From a virus, in the IMG/VR virus record IMGVR_UViG_3300022187_000163, positions 1-28,860 of that record: a stretch of DNA of 28,860 nt; one strand, given 5' to 3'. Under the pieces are notes generated by a model. That model had not been told where the DNA came from, searched no databases, and saw only the letters and a list, made by a program, of their open reading frames with translations. Made by a program: the position numbers and the translations under genes. This document shows positions 1 through 7,301 of the stretch, piece after piece. Numbering within the stretch: the first letter of the stretch is position 1; the number at the start of each line of letters is the position of its first letter.

Positions 1-3000
1 ACTTCACGGCAATCGGCGCTTCAGCTAATAATATTGGCGTAAAATTTACGGCAACAGGGGCTGGCGCTGGAACTGGAACAGCTACTGATGATGCGGCTGT
101 TTCAAACTTAGAGCCGAATGCTGACCCTAATACGACAGTATTTGCTACAGTCGGTAGGGTTGAATGGGCAGACGTTTCTGGATCTACCAATGCACCAGCA
201 GATAATGCGACCGTAGGGGCACAGATATCTGTCAACTTGTACGACGCCGATGGTTCTACAGTGATGAACCAAGATGACGTCAAAAATTCAGTCTTGGCTC
301 AAGAAATCTTACAAATCGAAGTCGAGTCTGGCGAAGTCTTAGACCTAGAAACAGGTCAAGACGTAGACATCCAGAATCTTGGTGATGTGGCGATCTACGT
401 TAGCGATTCTAATCAGACTTTAAACAGTTCAATTAATACAGTCGCGCAGAATCTATCGGCACTTGAAGATACTATCGTTGATTTGACCAGCGGCGTTTCA
501 GATATCTACATCCAAGCCAATGAGCCAGTCGCGGGTGTTGGCGGTATTCCAGATCCTATACCTACGTTTTCACGCTGGTATGACTCAGACGATCAGAATC
601 ATCCATATTATTGGACGGGATCGGCATGGGCATCTTTAAAGGATGCTCAGATTGCTCAGAACGCAACCGCGATTACGAATCTTCAAACATCTTTAGCAAC
701 GACCAACTCAAATGTTAGCAGTAATGCCAGCGCTATATCGGTATTAGATGCAACGACGGTTTCACAGGGTAACTCTATAACGTCAATCACATCGGACGTG
801 ACTGCGCTAGAAACGACTGTCAACGATGCTTCAACGGGTGTTGCGGCTAATGCAACAGGATTGTCAAATCTGACGACTAGGGTCACGGCTGCTGAAGGGT
901 CAATTACGACTAATGCTTCAGACATTACGACTTTGCAAACAGATGTTACTGCTGCTGAAGGAAATATCACCACAAACGCCACGGCTATATCGGGACTCGA
1001 TACGCGAGTAACAACCGCTGAAGGCACTATTACAACGCAGTCGTCTGATATTACTGCCCTTGAATCAACGGTCAACGATGGCACTACAGGTGTTGCTGCG
1101 AACGCATCAGGTCTTTCAGCACTGACGACACGGGTTACAACGGCTGAAGGTGCTATCACAACCAATTCATCGGCTGTTACCACATTAAACGCGACATATA
1201 CAGAAGACCTTCATTTTAGGACTGAAGTAGAAGATGAAAGTGATGATTTAATAGACCTAGAGACTTCTGGGACAGTACAGTTACAAGATTTGACTGACTT
1301 TGTTGCGGGTTCATCAAGTGCAATAGACGCTTTAACGGTTCAGACTTACGTCAATGAAAACAGCATTCAAACGCAAGCTATTCAGATTACCGCATTAGAA
1401 TCTACAGTAAACGATCCGACAAACGGCGTGGTCGCTACCGCAGGGGCATTGTCCAGTCTTAGCACAGAAGTTAGCGTGATTGACGGGGTGGTTACTTCAA
1501 CGGCTCAAGATTTATCATCATTAACCACAACAGTGGGTCAAAATACTGCAAGCATCACGACGCAAGCCACTTCTATCAACGGGGTCGAGGCTAATTACTC
1601 AGTCAAGATAGATAACAATAATCGCATCACTGGGTTTGGATTGTTGTCTACGACTGCTGGAGCAACGCCCTTTTCTGAATTTGCGGTCGTCGCTGACCAG
1701 TTCTCAATCGTTAGTCCTGAATCTACTGCTGACACACCAATTCAGCCTTTTACGGTTACAGCAGATAAGATTTATTTTGGTGCTGATGTAGTCGTTTCGG
1801 GTGATTTAATTTCTACTGGCACGATTTCAGCAGACAGACTACAGATAGACAACGTGATGTTTGACACTGAGACAGTCGGCGGTGTCACAAGTCTTATCAT
1901 CAAAGCAAGTGGTGTGAATACAAGTCAAATTGCAGAATCTGCGATTACCACCGCAAGGCTTTCTAATGACGCAGTAACGGTAGATAAATTTGCTAACACG
2001 CTTGAATCTACAAACTACAGCGCAGGGGCTGCTGGTTGGAGATTAACGACAGATGGAGATTTTGAAGCTGGTGCTGGTACGTTTAGAGGTGCGATAACAG
2101 CGACTAGCGGAGCTTTTGACGGGGCTGTCAGCGTTGGGACAACTGGCGCTTTCTACGGCGGCACGATGAACGCGTTTAACGACGGTTTAGGATTCTTCTT
2201 AGGCTATGACACTGGCGCTTATAAGTTAAGCATAGGCGATTCGTCTACGGGCAAGTCTTTGACATGGGATGGGGATAAATTAAACGTAGCTGCAAATGCT
2301 GTTAGTTTCACTACAGGCGGCGCTCCAACTTATGATTCTAATTCTAGGGTTCCGATATCTGTTAGAAGTTCTGTTTTAGACCTAACAAGCAATACTGACT
2401 ATGTGTTCTTCGACAATCAGTTTGACCAAAACCTAACTTTATACGCTTCATTCTATGCTGGGCCTTTAACTTCTGGCGTTATATCCGGTGAGACAAACGC
2501 GCAAAACGCAATCATGTCGCAACTGTCTTTACAAATTCAGTATGCGGAAAACGTAGGCGGTAGCCCAAGCACTTGGCAGAATTTTGGTTCGGCAGCTTTA
2601 TCTAGCAAGAAATTTACTTCTACTCAGTTAAATAGCAATTACTACGTCAAAGTCACTGACTTGGGTAGTGGGAATTATCGCGCAGACCTAGCAACAGCAT
2701 CGCAAGCAGCAGCAGATTTCACTGGTATCGGTTATTCCGATTACGCTTACGGGATTACAGACGAAGACTATTACATGACTGAACAGGTCACGGTCTACGG
2801 ATTTCCTAAAGGCGAGTATTTCATCAGAATTGTAGTAACGGTCACGGACGGAAGTTATACGCCTTATCCGTCAACTGGTAGTCCTTCTTTGACTAATACT
2901 AGAAGATTGTCAATCAATAATGCGTTGACGTACACCGACTCAGATCATGGTCTGTCAGCGGTTGCAAAAGGAAATCCGCAGACTTATTTCACTGGACTGT

Positions 3001-3629
3001 TCAACAATACTCTGATTGACGGTGGCAGTCTGACGATAGCTGTCAATGAAGAAAACGCAACCAGCAACAGATACGGCGGCATCTTCATAGCGGGTCGTGG
3101 GGAGACAACTGATCCAAACTCAATACAACCTTTAGGTGGCATCTATTTTTACAATGGCGTTGACGATTTAGGCTCTGGCGCTGGTGATATCGGAAGCCCT
3201 AATCATGGCATAACTGTTCCAAAAACAGGCGACAGTTTAAACATAGAAGCTGCTGGTAATGGCATCAAGTTTAACGGCGGTTATGGATCAACTGGCGCGA
3301 CTATAGATACGAATGGAAACTATTTTGCAGACGGAAATATCACTATTTCGGGAACCGTAAGCCAAGGATCTGACATCCGACTGAAGTCTGATGTTGAAAC
3401 AATAGATGGAAGTAAAGTTTTTAACATGAGGGGCGTGACTTTCATTAAGAATGGCGAAAAGGGCGCTGGAGTTATAGCTCAAGAGTTACAGGAAATAGCA
3501 CCAGAGTTGGTAAAAGAAGGTTCAGACGGGATGTTATCCGTAGCGTATGGCGATTTGATCGGCTATTTGATTGAATCAGTTAAGACCTTGAAAGACGAGA
3601 TTGATCAGATTAAGGCTGACCAATCATAG
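1..3629 (+). CDS. Tail tip / central tail fibre protein with C-terminal S74 chaperone domain (5' end outside window)
   Basis: The reading frame is open from base 3 with no stop, so the gene begins before the window; a TTG at 237 is only an internal codon. The visible part starts with a Gly/Thr/Ala-rich module. Next come about 400 residues of Thr/Ala-rich heptad-like repeats (TTAEG.ITTNSS.IT pattern) typical of trimeric fibre stalks, then beta-rich regions. The end is a peptidase S74 domain with SDIRLK (Ser codon 3369-3371) and a GVIAQELQEIAPELV core. In S74 proteins the Ser/Lys pair of SDxxLK cleaves the chaperone off after trimer folding, so the mature fibre should end just before that Ser. 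By position after the tail peptidase gene across the genome junction, it resembles the C-terminal part of a lambda J-like host-specificity protein. The S74 call is strong; the J-like assignment is inferred because the N-terminus is not visible. Confidence 0.85.
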   Translation, partial: FTAIGASANNIGVKFTATGAGAGTGTATDDAAVSNLEPNADPNTTVFATVGRVEWADVSGSTNAPADNATVGAQISVNLYDADGSTVMNQDDVKNSVLAQEILQIEVESGEVLDLETGQDVDIQNLGDVAIYVSDSNQTLNSSINTVAQNLSALEDTIVDLTSGVSDIYIQANEPVAGVGGIPDPIPTFSRWYDSDDQNHPYYWTGSAWASLKDAQIAQNATAITNLQTSLATTNSNVSSNASAISVLDATTVSQGNSITSITSDVTALETTVNDASTGVAANATGLSNLTTRVTAAEGSITTNASDITTLQTDVTAAEGNITTNATAISGLDTRVTTAEGTITTQSSDITALESTVNDGTTGVAANASGLSALTTRVTTAEGAITTNSSAVTTLNATYTEDLHFRTEVEDESDDLIDLETSGTVQLQDLTDFVAGSSSAIDALTVQTYVNENSIQTQAIQITALESTVNDPTNGVVATAGALSSLSTEVSVIDGVVTSTAQDLSSLTTTVGQNTASITTQATSINGVEANYSVKIDNNNRITGFGLLSTTAGATPFSEFAVVADQFSIVSPESTADTPIQPFTVTADKIYFGADVVVSGDLISTGTISADRLQIDNVMFDTETVGGVTSLIIKASGVNTSQIAESAITTARLSNDAVTVDKFANTLESTNYSAGAAGWRLTTDGDFEAGAGTFRGAITATSGAFDGAVSVGTTGAFYGGTMNAFNDGLGFFLGYDTGAYKLSIGDSSTGKSLTWDGDKLNVAANAVSFTTGGAPTYDSNSRVPISVRSSVLDLTSNTDYVFFDNQFDQNLTLYASFYAGPLTSGVISGETNAQNAIMSQLSLQIQYAENVGGSPSTWQNFGSAALSSKKFTSTQLNSNYYVKVTDLGSGNYRADLATASQAAADFTGIGYSDYAYGITDEDYYMTEQVTVYGFPKGEYFIRIVVTVTDGSYTPYPSTGSPSLTNTRRLSINNALTYTDSDHGLSAVAKGNPQTYFTGLFNNTLIDGGSLTIAVNEENATSNRYGGIFIAGRGETTDPNSIQPLGGIYFYNGVDDLGSGAGDIGSPNHGITVPKTGDSLNIEAAGNGIKFNGGYGSTGATIDTNGNYFADGNITISGTVSQGSDIRLKSDVETIDGSKVFNMRGVTFIKNGEKGAGVIAQELQEIAPELVKEGSDGMLSVAYGDLIGYLIESVKTLKDEIDQIKADQS
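3..86 (+). repeat. Tail-protein module, copy A (28 codons, matches 27524-27607)
   Basis: The 28 codons encode a Gly/Ala/Thr segment beginning FTAIGASAN and ending ATGAG.GTG.AT. Of its 28 residues, 23 are identical to a segment in the middle of the minor tail protein near the right end of the window, and the DNA is also clearly related. It reads as a short shared structural module in two different tail genes. Confidence 0.8.
883..1190 (+). repeat. Tandem stalk-coding repeats within the fibre gene
   Basis: Four degenerate copies of a roughly 20-codon unit with core T.AEG.ITTN/QS. are spread over this stretch, interleaved with LDTRV and LESTVND segments. The codons GCTGAAGG recur in each copy. 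The pattern fits a trimeric coiled-coil or beta-stalk repeat. The repetition also produces a long open frame on the opposite strand that is not a gene. Confidence 0.7.
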
Positions 3630-3664
3630 AATTTGCCGTAAAATGACGGAATAGGAGACGAATA

Positions 3665-4951
3665 ATGTCAAAGATTAGTGAATTATCAGACGGTGGTAGC
3701 TTAGTCAGCACAGACTACCTGATTGCTGTCCGTAGCGGTGGAAATGTTAAAGTCAGGATGGATCAAATCAACGTTGACCAAGTAGACCTTGGCGACAATG
3801 AATTTATTCGTCTGGGTAACAGCCAAGATTTAACGCTTGTCCATAACGCCAGTAACTCAATTATCAACCAAGCTGGCATTGGTGACTTGCTCATTCAGAA
3901 GGCTGGTTCAACCAAATTGACGGTTAATTCCACAGGCATCGACGTTACGGGTACTGTGACCACAACAGGCAACGTCGGGATTGGGACGAGTACAATCACC
4001 TCTGGTTTCAAGATGGAAGTCATTGGCGATGCTCGTTTTGGTGACGTAGTTGGCGATGATGCTGTTGAGCTAGGATGGTCTGCAGGCGGGTCGGAAGGCT
4101 TCATCCAAGTATACGATAGAGGTGCTTCCGCATTTCGTCCTTTAAATATAAATAACTCATTGAAGGTTGATGCAAGCGGCAATGTCGGCATTGGGACGAG
4201 TTCGCCTTCATCAATCGCTAACTATGTAATTTTGGAAACTCAAGGCGACACCACGACTACGGGTGGTATTTACTATTCATCATCAAGTGACAGCTCACAA
4301 AAAGCTCACTTTTACATTGGCGGCGGCACTGGCTATTTAGGCACTCAAACCAATCATCCATTGGCGTTTACTACTAACAACACAGAACGCATGCGCATCG
4401 ATTCCAATGGAGTAATGAGCTTGACTTCCGTTGGCACTGTCGCAGCAAGCGCCATTAATAACCGCAATGTATCAGGCGATGGTGGTTATTACACGCAGCT
4501 TGGGTCTAATTGTAGCAATACTTCCTCTTGGTTTATGACTGGTGCAATAACTGGGGTCGGTAATAAATTTTACATTTACGGCAACGGCGATATCGTAAAC
4601 ACTAATAACAGCTACGGCGCTATTTCTGACGAGAAGCTGAAGGAAAACATCGTAGACAGCAGCTCGCAATGGGATGACATCAAGGCCCTTCGCGTTCGCA
4701 AGTACAGCATGAAAGCCGACAACCTTGATGCACCTAATATGCTTGGTGTAATTGCTCAAGAAGTTGAAGCTGCTGGCATGGGTGGGCTTGTATATGAAAG
4801 TCCCGACATAGACTCAGAACATAACGACCTTGGAACTGTTACCAAACAGGTCAACTACTCCATTCTTTACATGAAAGCGGTTAAGGCTTTGCAAGAAGCA
4901 ATGGATCGTATTGAAACACTAGAGGCGAAAGTCGCAGCACTAGAATCTTAA
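3665..4951 (+). CDS. Second tail fibre protein with S74 intramolecular chaperone
   Basis: A 428-residue protein preceded by AGGAGA at good spacing. The N-terminal 45 residues contain ISELSDGG and a DYLIAVRSGGNVKVRM segment, like the attachment domains of marine phage fibres. The middle holds beta-strand repeats, including two GNVGIGTS motifs, typical of receptor-binding shafts. The C-terminus is an S74 domain: SDEKLKENI starts at Ser321 and is followed by MLGVIAQEVEAAG and a terminal helix. Ser321/Lys326 correspond to the Ser/Lys of S74 autoproteolysis. The gene follows the first S74 fibre after 35 bases, so the phage encodes two self-cleaving fibres in tandem. Family assignment is firm; receptor specificity cannot be read from sequence. 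Confidence 0.88.
   Translation: MSKISELSDGGSLVSTDYLIAVRSGGNVKVRMDQINVDQVDLGDNEFIRLGNSQDLTLVHNASNSIINQAGIGDLLIQKAGSTKLTVNSTGIDVTGTVTTTGNVGIGTSTITSGFKMEVIGDARFGDVVGDDAVELGWSAGGSEGFIQVYDRGASAFRPLNINNSLKVDASGNVGIGTSSPSSIANYVILETQGDTTTTGGIYYSSSSDSSQKAHFYIGGGTGYLGTQTNHPLAFTTNNTERMRIDSNGVMSLTSVGTVAASAINNRNVSGDGGYYTQLGSNCSNTSSWFMTGAITGVGNKFYIYGNGDIVNTNNSYGAISDEKLKENIVDSSSQWDDIKALRVRKYSMKADNLDAPNMLGVIAQEVEAAGMGGLVYESPDIDSEHNDLGTVTKQVNYSILYMKAVKALQEAMDRIETLEAKVAALES
3968..3991 (+). repeat. GNVGIGTS direct repeat, copy 1 (copy 2 at 4178-4201)
   Basis: This 24-base segment matches 4178-4201 at 22 of 24 positions. Both encode GNVGIGTS in the fibre shaft. It is a coding repeat common in S74 fibres and could promote recombination or domain exchange. 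Confidence 0.8.
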
Positions 4952-4963
4952 CAGGAGAATAAT

Positions 4964-5260
4964 ATGACAACTTGGACAATCTCAACTTTAGAACGTGAGC
5001 TATCAGACGGTGGCGTAGTCGTAGCCCACTGGCGAGCTACTTTAGTAGACGGTGAACACTCAGCTTCTAGCTACGGCACTTGTGGGTTTACACCAGACCC
5101 TTCAGACCCTTCATTTGTTGCTTACGACAGCATCACACAGGACATGGCTTTAGGCTGGTGCTGGGATAACGGGGTTGACAAGGACGCGATTGAAGCATCA
5201 CTTTCTGCTAATATAGAGGCCCAGAAAAACCCAACACAAGCATCAGGTGTCCCGTGGTGA
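4964..5260 (+). CDS. Small conserved phage protein downstream of fibre genes (DUF7936-like)
   Basis: A 98-residue soluble protein with an ACAGGAGAATAAT ribosome-binding region directly before the ATG. It starts MTTWTI..LERELSDGG and ends in SGVPW, with a Trp-rich middle (LGWCWDNGVDKDAIEASL). This architecture recurs beside tail fibre genes in marine phages; I associate it with DUF7936 from memory and did not verify it. A fibre-assembly role is suggested only by position. No signal peptide, membrane span or catalytic motif is visible. Its stop codon overlaps the start of the following holin-like gene, indicating translational coupling. Confidence 0.65.
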   Translation: MTTWTISTLERELSDGGVVVAHWRATLVDGEHSASSYGTCGFTPDPSDPSFVAYDSITQDMALGWCWDNGVDKDAIEASLSANIEAQKNPTQASGVPW

Positions 5261-5448
5261 ACGAAGAATCAGCTAAGACAGTAATGGATGGTGTCGCCGT
5301 TTCAGGCGGCATAGCGTCTTTGGCTGGCTGGCTTCCAGATATTGCGGCTGTCATGACTATTTTGTGGTTGGCGTTACGAATTTACGAATCAACAACCGTA
5401 CAAGGGATATTAAAAAAGGGAGAGGAAAATGGCGACACTAAAAATTGA
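5254..5448 (+). CDS. Single-span holin-like membrane protein
   Basis: A 64-residue protein starting at GTG 5254 or GTG 5257; the second has better spacing from AGGTG upstream. A short polar N-terminus is followed by one long hydrophobic stretch (about residues 13-43, containing GWLPDIAAVMTILWLALRIYE) and a charged C-terminal tail. Size, topology and the WLP...W..LRIYE pattern match small holins of marine phages. Holins form inner-membrane lesions that trigger lysis. The gene overlaps its upstream neighbour by 7 bases and the downstream gene by 20 bases, so it is part of a tightly packed cassette. The holin call is by family resemblance and is moderately secure. Confidence 0.6.
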   Translation: MVNEESAKTVMDGVAVSGGIASLAGWLPDIAAVMTILWLALRIYESTTVQGILKKGEENGDTKN

Positions 5449-5632
5449 CGAGACAGAATACGAGATTGACGATTTATCGGAATCGGTAAAAGTCAAAGTT
5501 GCAAGAATGCAAGAAATTCAAGCACAGATTAGCAATTTGAACATGCAAGCAAATGAGCTGCAAACTGTATTTCAGGCTTACGTCAATACGATCAAAGAAG
5601 AACTGCAACCAGCGGGTGAGCTGGTAGACTAG
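5429..5632 (+). CDS. Small coiled-coil phage protein (DUF6447-like)
   Basis: A 67-residue acidic protein, MATLKIDETEYEIDDLSE..., preceded by GGGAGAGG 5 bases before the ATG. The first 20 residues form a short beta-type element (KI.E.EYEIDDLS); the rest is one predicted amphipathic helix (VKVKVARMQEIQAQISNLN...). This two-part form is common as a small gene near phage lysis or tail genes; I link it to DUF6447 from memory. There is no membrane span. Function is unknown. Confidence 0.65.
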   Translation: MATLKIDETEYEIDDLSESVKVKVARMQEIQAQISNLNMQANELQTVFQAYVNTIKEELQPAGELVD

Positions 5633-5638
5633 GATGAA

Positions 5639-5791
5639 ATGGAAGCACTTGACGCAATTGGAACTATCTGGCCGATAGCGTTCGGCTTCGTCACGCTAGT
5701 CATTGTGCTTGCAAAAATGCACAGCGATATCGAGCAGATCAAAGAAAAGATCCGCACCTTGTTTGACCTGTTTAACAACAGATTTAAGTAA
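5639..5791 (+). CDS. Small one-span membrane protein, possible lysis accessory
   Basis: A 50-residue ORF starting six bases after the preceding stop. Residues 7-25 (IGTIWPIAFGFVTLVIVLA) form one membrane span, followed by an amphipathic charged helix (KMHSDIEQIKEKIRTLFDLF) and a basic tail. The weak GGATG just upstream overlaps the preceding stop, suggesting reinitiation. N-terminal anchor plus cytoplasmic or periplasmic helix would fit an antiholin or inner spanin-like role, but no diagnostic motif is present. Placement between two holin-like genes supports a membrane or lysis role. Confidence 0.6.
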   Translation: MEALDAIGTIWPIAFGFVTLVIVLAKMHSDIEQIKEKIRTLFDLFNNRFK

Positions 5792-5793
5792 AC

Positions 5794-5937
5794 ATGAAAT
5801 TTATTTTAATCATCATGATCGGGTCTTGGATAAGCCCCGATCAGATAGAATTTGACACCCTAAAAGAATGTGAGATTGCAGCGAAAAAACTAAACTACGG
5901 CAAGATAATAACGGCTTGCGAAGAAAGGAAAAAATAA
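5794..5937 (+). CDS. Tiny secreted two-cysteine protein
   Basis: A 47-residue ORF separated by two bases from the previous gene. It begins with a signal-like stretch (MKFILIIMIGSWIS) and continues as a small domain with two cysteines (ECEIAAKKL...ITACEERKK) that could form one disulfide in the periplasm. Many phages encode short secreted proteins of this form in lysis cassettes, but there is no lipobox, so it is not an evident outer spanin. Function unknown. Confidence 0.5.
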   Translation: MKFILIIMIGSWISPDQIEFDTLKECEIAAKKLNYGKIITACEERKK

Positions 5938-5941
5938 GTTT

Positions 5942-6664
5942 ATGTATCAATTTCACCCTGAAAGACCAACACCGAACCCGTATTTGGACATCGCTCGGCT
6001 AGTCATACCCAATAGCAAAATAGTCCACAAATTTGGCGCTAACTTTGATATTGATCAAGCTACCGATCCTGAAAGCGTGTGGACAGCGGGAGGATTATAC
6101 CCCTGGTCAGCGTTAGCTACTGCACAAACCATTTACTGTATTAGCACCAGTGTAAGCGACACGGGGACTTTGACAGTCGAAGGATTGGATGAAAATTACA
6201 ATGAGCAAACCGAATCCGTAACGCTAACAGGAACTAGCGCAGTTTCTACAAGCAATACTTTTATCCGTGTTTTTCGCATGACCTACGGGGACGTTGCGAA
6301 TGTGGGAACGATCACAGCACGCGTTACAAGCGGCACAGGGACAGTTGTGGCCCAGATTGATGCTACCTATGCCCAAACCCTAATGACCGTTTATACCGTC
6401 CCTGCGGGGCACACAGGCTATTTGTCGGCTTTAGACGCAACGATTGATTCAAATAAAAACTGTCAAATCCTTATGTATCACCGACTATTTAGCAACCCTT
6501 TTAGAATTGCGCATATAGCAGAATCGTCTGGCCATTATCGCTATGACTATCACGCGCCATTGCGTATACCAGAAAAAACCGATATTGATATCAGAGTTGA
6601 TAATGTGAGCGGCAACGATTCCAGGGTGACAGCTAACTTCGATATTTTGTTGATTAGGGATTAA
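5942..6664 (+). CDS. Probable virion structural protein (beta-rich, marine phage type)
   Basis: A 240-residue protein with no signal peptide. An N-terminal segment (LVIPNSKIVHKFGANFDID) is followed by DPESVWTAGGLYPW, then a Thr/Ser/Gly-rich beta region (SVSDTGTLTVEGLDENYNE, TSGTGTVVAQIDATY), then a jelly-roll-like C-terminal half with VPAGHTGYLSALDATIDSN. The 'hKFG.N...D.....VWdgGG' opening is characteristic of structural proteins in marine phages, proposed as capsid decoration or fibre proteins. It lies in the fibre/lysis region rather than beside capsid genes. Virion assignment is likely; exact location is unknown. Confidence 0.6.
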   Translation: MYQFHPERPTPNPYLDIARLVIPNSKIVHKFGANFDIDQATDPESVWTAGGLYPWSALATAQTIYCISTSVSDTGTLTVEGLDENYNEQTESVTLTGTSAVSTSNTFIRVFRMTYGDVANVGTITARVTSGTGTVVAQIDATYAQTLMTVYTVPAGHTGYLSALDATIDSNKNCQILMYHRLFSNPFRIAHIAESSGHYRYDYHAPLRIPEKTDIDIRVDNVSGNDSRVTANFDILLIRD

Positions 6665-6667
6665 ACA

Positions 6668-7066
6668 ATGCTGCAATCATTGATCGGCCCAGTCACAGGG
6701 TTGCTAGATAAGTTTATAGAGGATAAAGATCAAAAGGCTAGGTTGGCCCATGAAGTCGCTACAATGGCTCAGAATCATGCTCAAGAGCTTGCAAAGGCGC
6801 AGTTAGAAGTCAACAAGGTGGAAGCTGCTCATAAGTCGTTATTTGTTAGTGGCTGGCGACCCGCAGTTGGATGGGTTTGTGTTTTGGGCATGTTTGGCAA
6901 CTTTATTACCATCCCATTCAGCAACTTTGTGCTGGCTTTATTTGGTGTAGAAATAGTTATACCTCTGGTGCCTTTGGAGACTATGATGCCTGTGCTCATG
7001 GGTATGCTAGGATTGGGCGCAATGAGAACATACGAAAAGAAAAACAATGTACATAGAAATCAATGA
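6668..7066 (+). CDS. Three-transmembrane holin (GTA_holin_3TM-like)
   Basis: A 132-residue protein. The N-terminal half is a charged amphipathic helix (LLDKFIEDKDQKARLAHEV, then AQELAKAQLEVNKVEAAHK). Then SLFVSGWRPAVGWVC opens the first membrane segment, followed by hydrophobic FGNFITIPFSNFVLALFG and a third span around MMPVLMGMLGLGAMRTYEK. The AxHxSxFVxGWRPAxGW signature is that of the 3-TM phage/GTA holin family (PF11351 as I recall it). Last gene of the rightward late operon; its TGA stop overlaps the first base pair of the tRNA-like element. Confidence 0.85.
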   Translation: MLQSLIGPVTGLLDKFIEDKDQKARLAHEVATMAQNHAQELAKAQLEVNKVEAAHKSLFVSGWRPAVGWVCVLGMFGNFITIPFSNFVLALFGVEIVIPLVPLETMMPVLMGMLGLGAMRTYEKKNNVHRNQ

Positions 7067-7137
7067 CTGCGGCTAGTGCCTTGACGTTCCCCCTCTCCTT
7101 CTCTCGTCAATGGGGTGCAATTCCCCAGCAGTCACCA
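7065..7137 (+). ncRNA. tRNA-shaped RNA with 3' CCA and a large pyrimidine loop
   Basis: The + strand folds as a clean four-arm cloverleaf. Acceptor: 7065-7070 with 7128-7133 (6 bp; 7064/7134 can add a seventh). D-like arm: 7071-7073 with 7078-7080, loop TAGT. Long arm: 7081-7086 with 7105-7110 (TTGACG/CGTCAA), loop 7087-7104. T arm: 7111-7115 with 7123-7127 (TGGGG/CCCCA), 7-nt loop TGCAATT. It ends A-CCA at 7134-7137. The T-loop keeps U54, C56 and A58 equivalents. It lacks linker bases 8-9 and 26, a variable loop and a readable anticodon; the 18-nt loop is all C and T. It occupies the whole gap between convergent genes. The structure is seen; transcription, processing and function are inferred. 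Confidence 0.55.
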
Positions 7138-7139
7138 AT

Positions 7140-7301
7140 TTAAACCCAACGTTTTTGTAACCATTTATTCGCATTTAACGCCATCGGCGCTTCTTGCGGA
7201 CTGCGATTCCTAGACTGCCTGCATTTGCTACAAATCTTAAAATCTCGTCTAACAGCTACGTTACAGAAAGCGCAACGACTTTTAAAATGGGATATCGTCA
7301 T
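7140..7301 (-). CDS. Small zinc-ribbon protein
   Basis: A 53-residue ORF whose ATG lies inside the end of the SSB gene (20-base overlap). Cysteines at 10, 13, 24 and 27 form CxxC-x10-CxxC, a zinc-ribbon knuckle, followed by a basic stretch (RQSRNR) and a Trp-containing tail (NKWLQKRWV). Such small zinc proteins in phage recombination operons often bind nucleic acid, but no family could be named. It is the last gene of the leftward operon and ends three bases before the tRNA-like element. Coupling to SSB translation is likely. Confidence 0.6.
   Translation of the reverse strand: MTISHFKSRCAFCNVAVRRDFKICSKCRQSRNRSPQEAPMALNANKWLQKRWV

Noticed and set aside
683-1183. Long open frame (166 codons) on the minus strand opposite the fibre stalk
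   Set aside because: It arises from the repeated Thr/Ala/Ser codons of the fibre gene; Val/Ser/Ala-rich composition, no RBS, no operon context.
5794-5937. Outer-membrane spanin lipoprotein
   Set aside because: There is no lipobox cysteine after the hydrophobic start and no Pro-rich region; only a small secreted protein can be claimed.
7065-7137. Ordinary decoding tRNA gene
   Set aside because: The arm at the anticodon position has an 18-nt pyrimidine loop, the D loop is 4 nt and linker bases are absent; it cannot present a normal anticodon, so it is called tRNA-like only.
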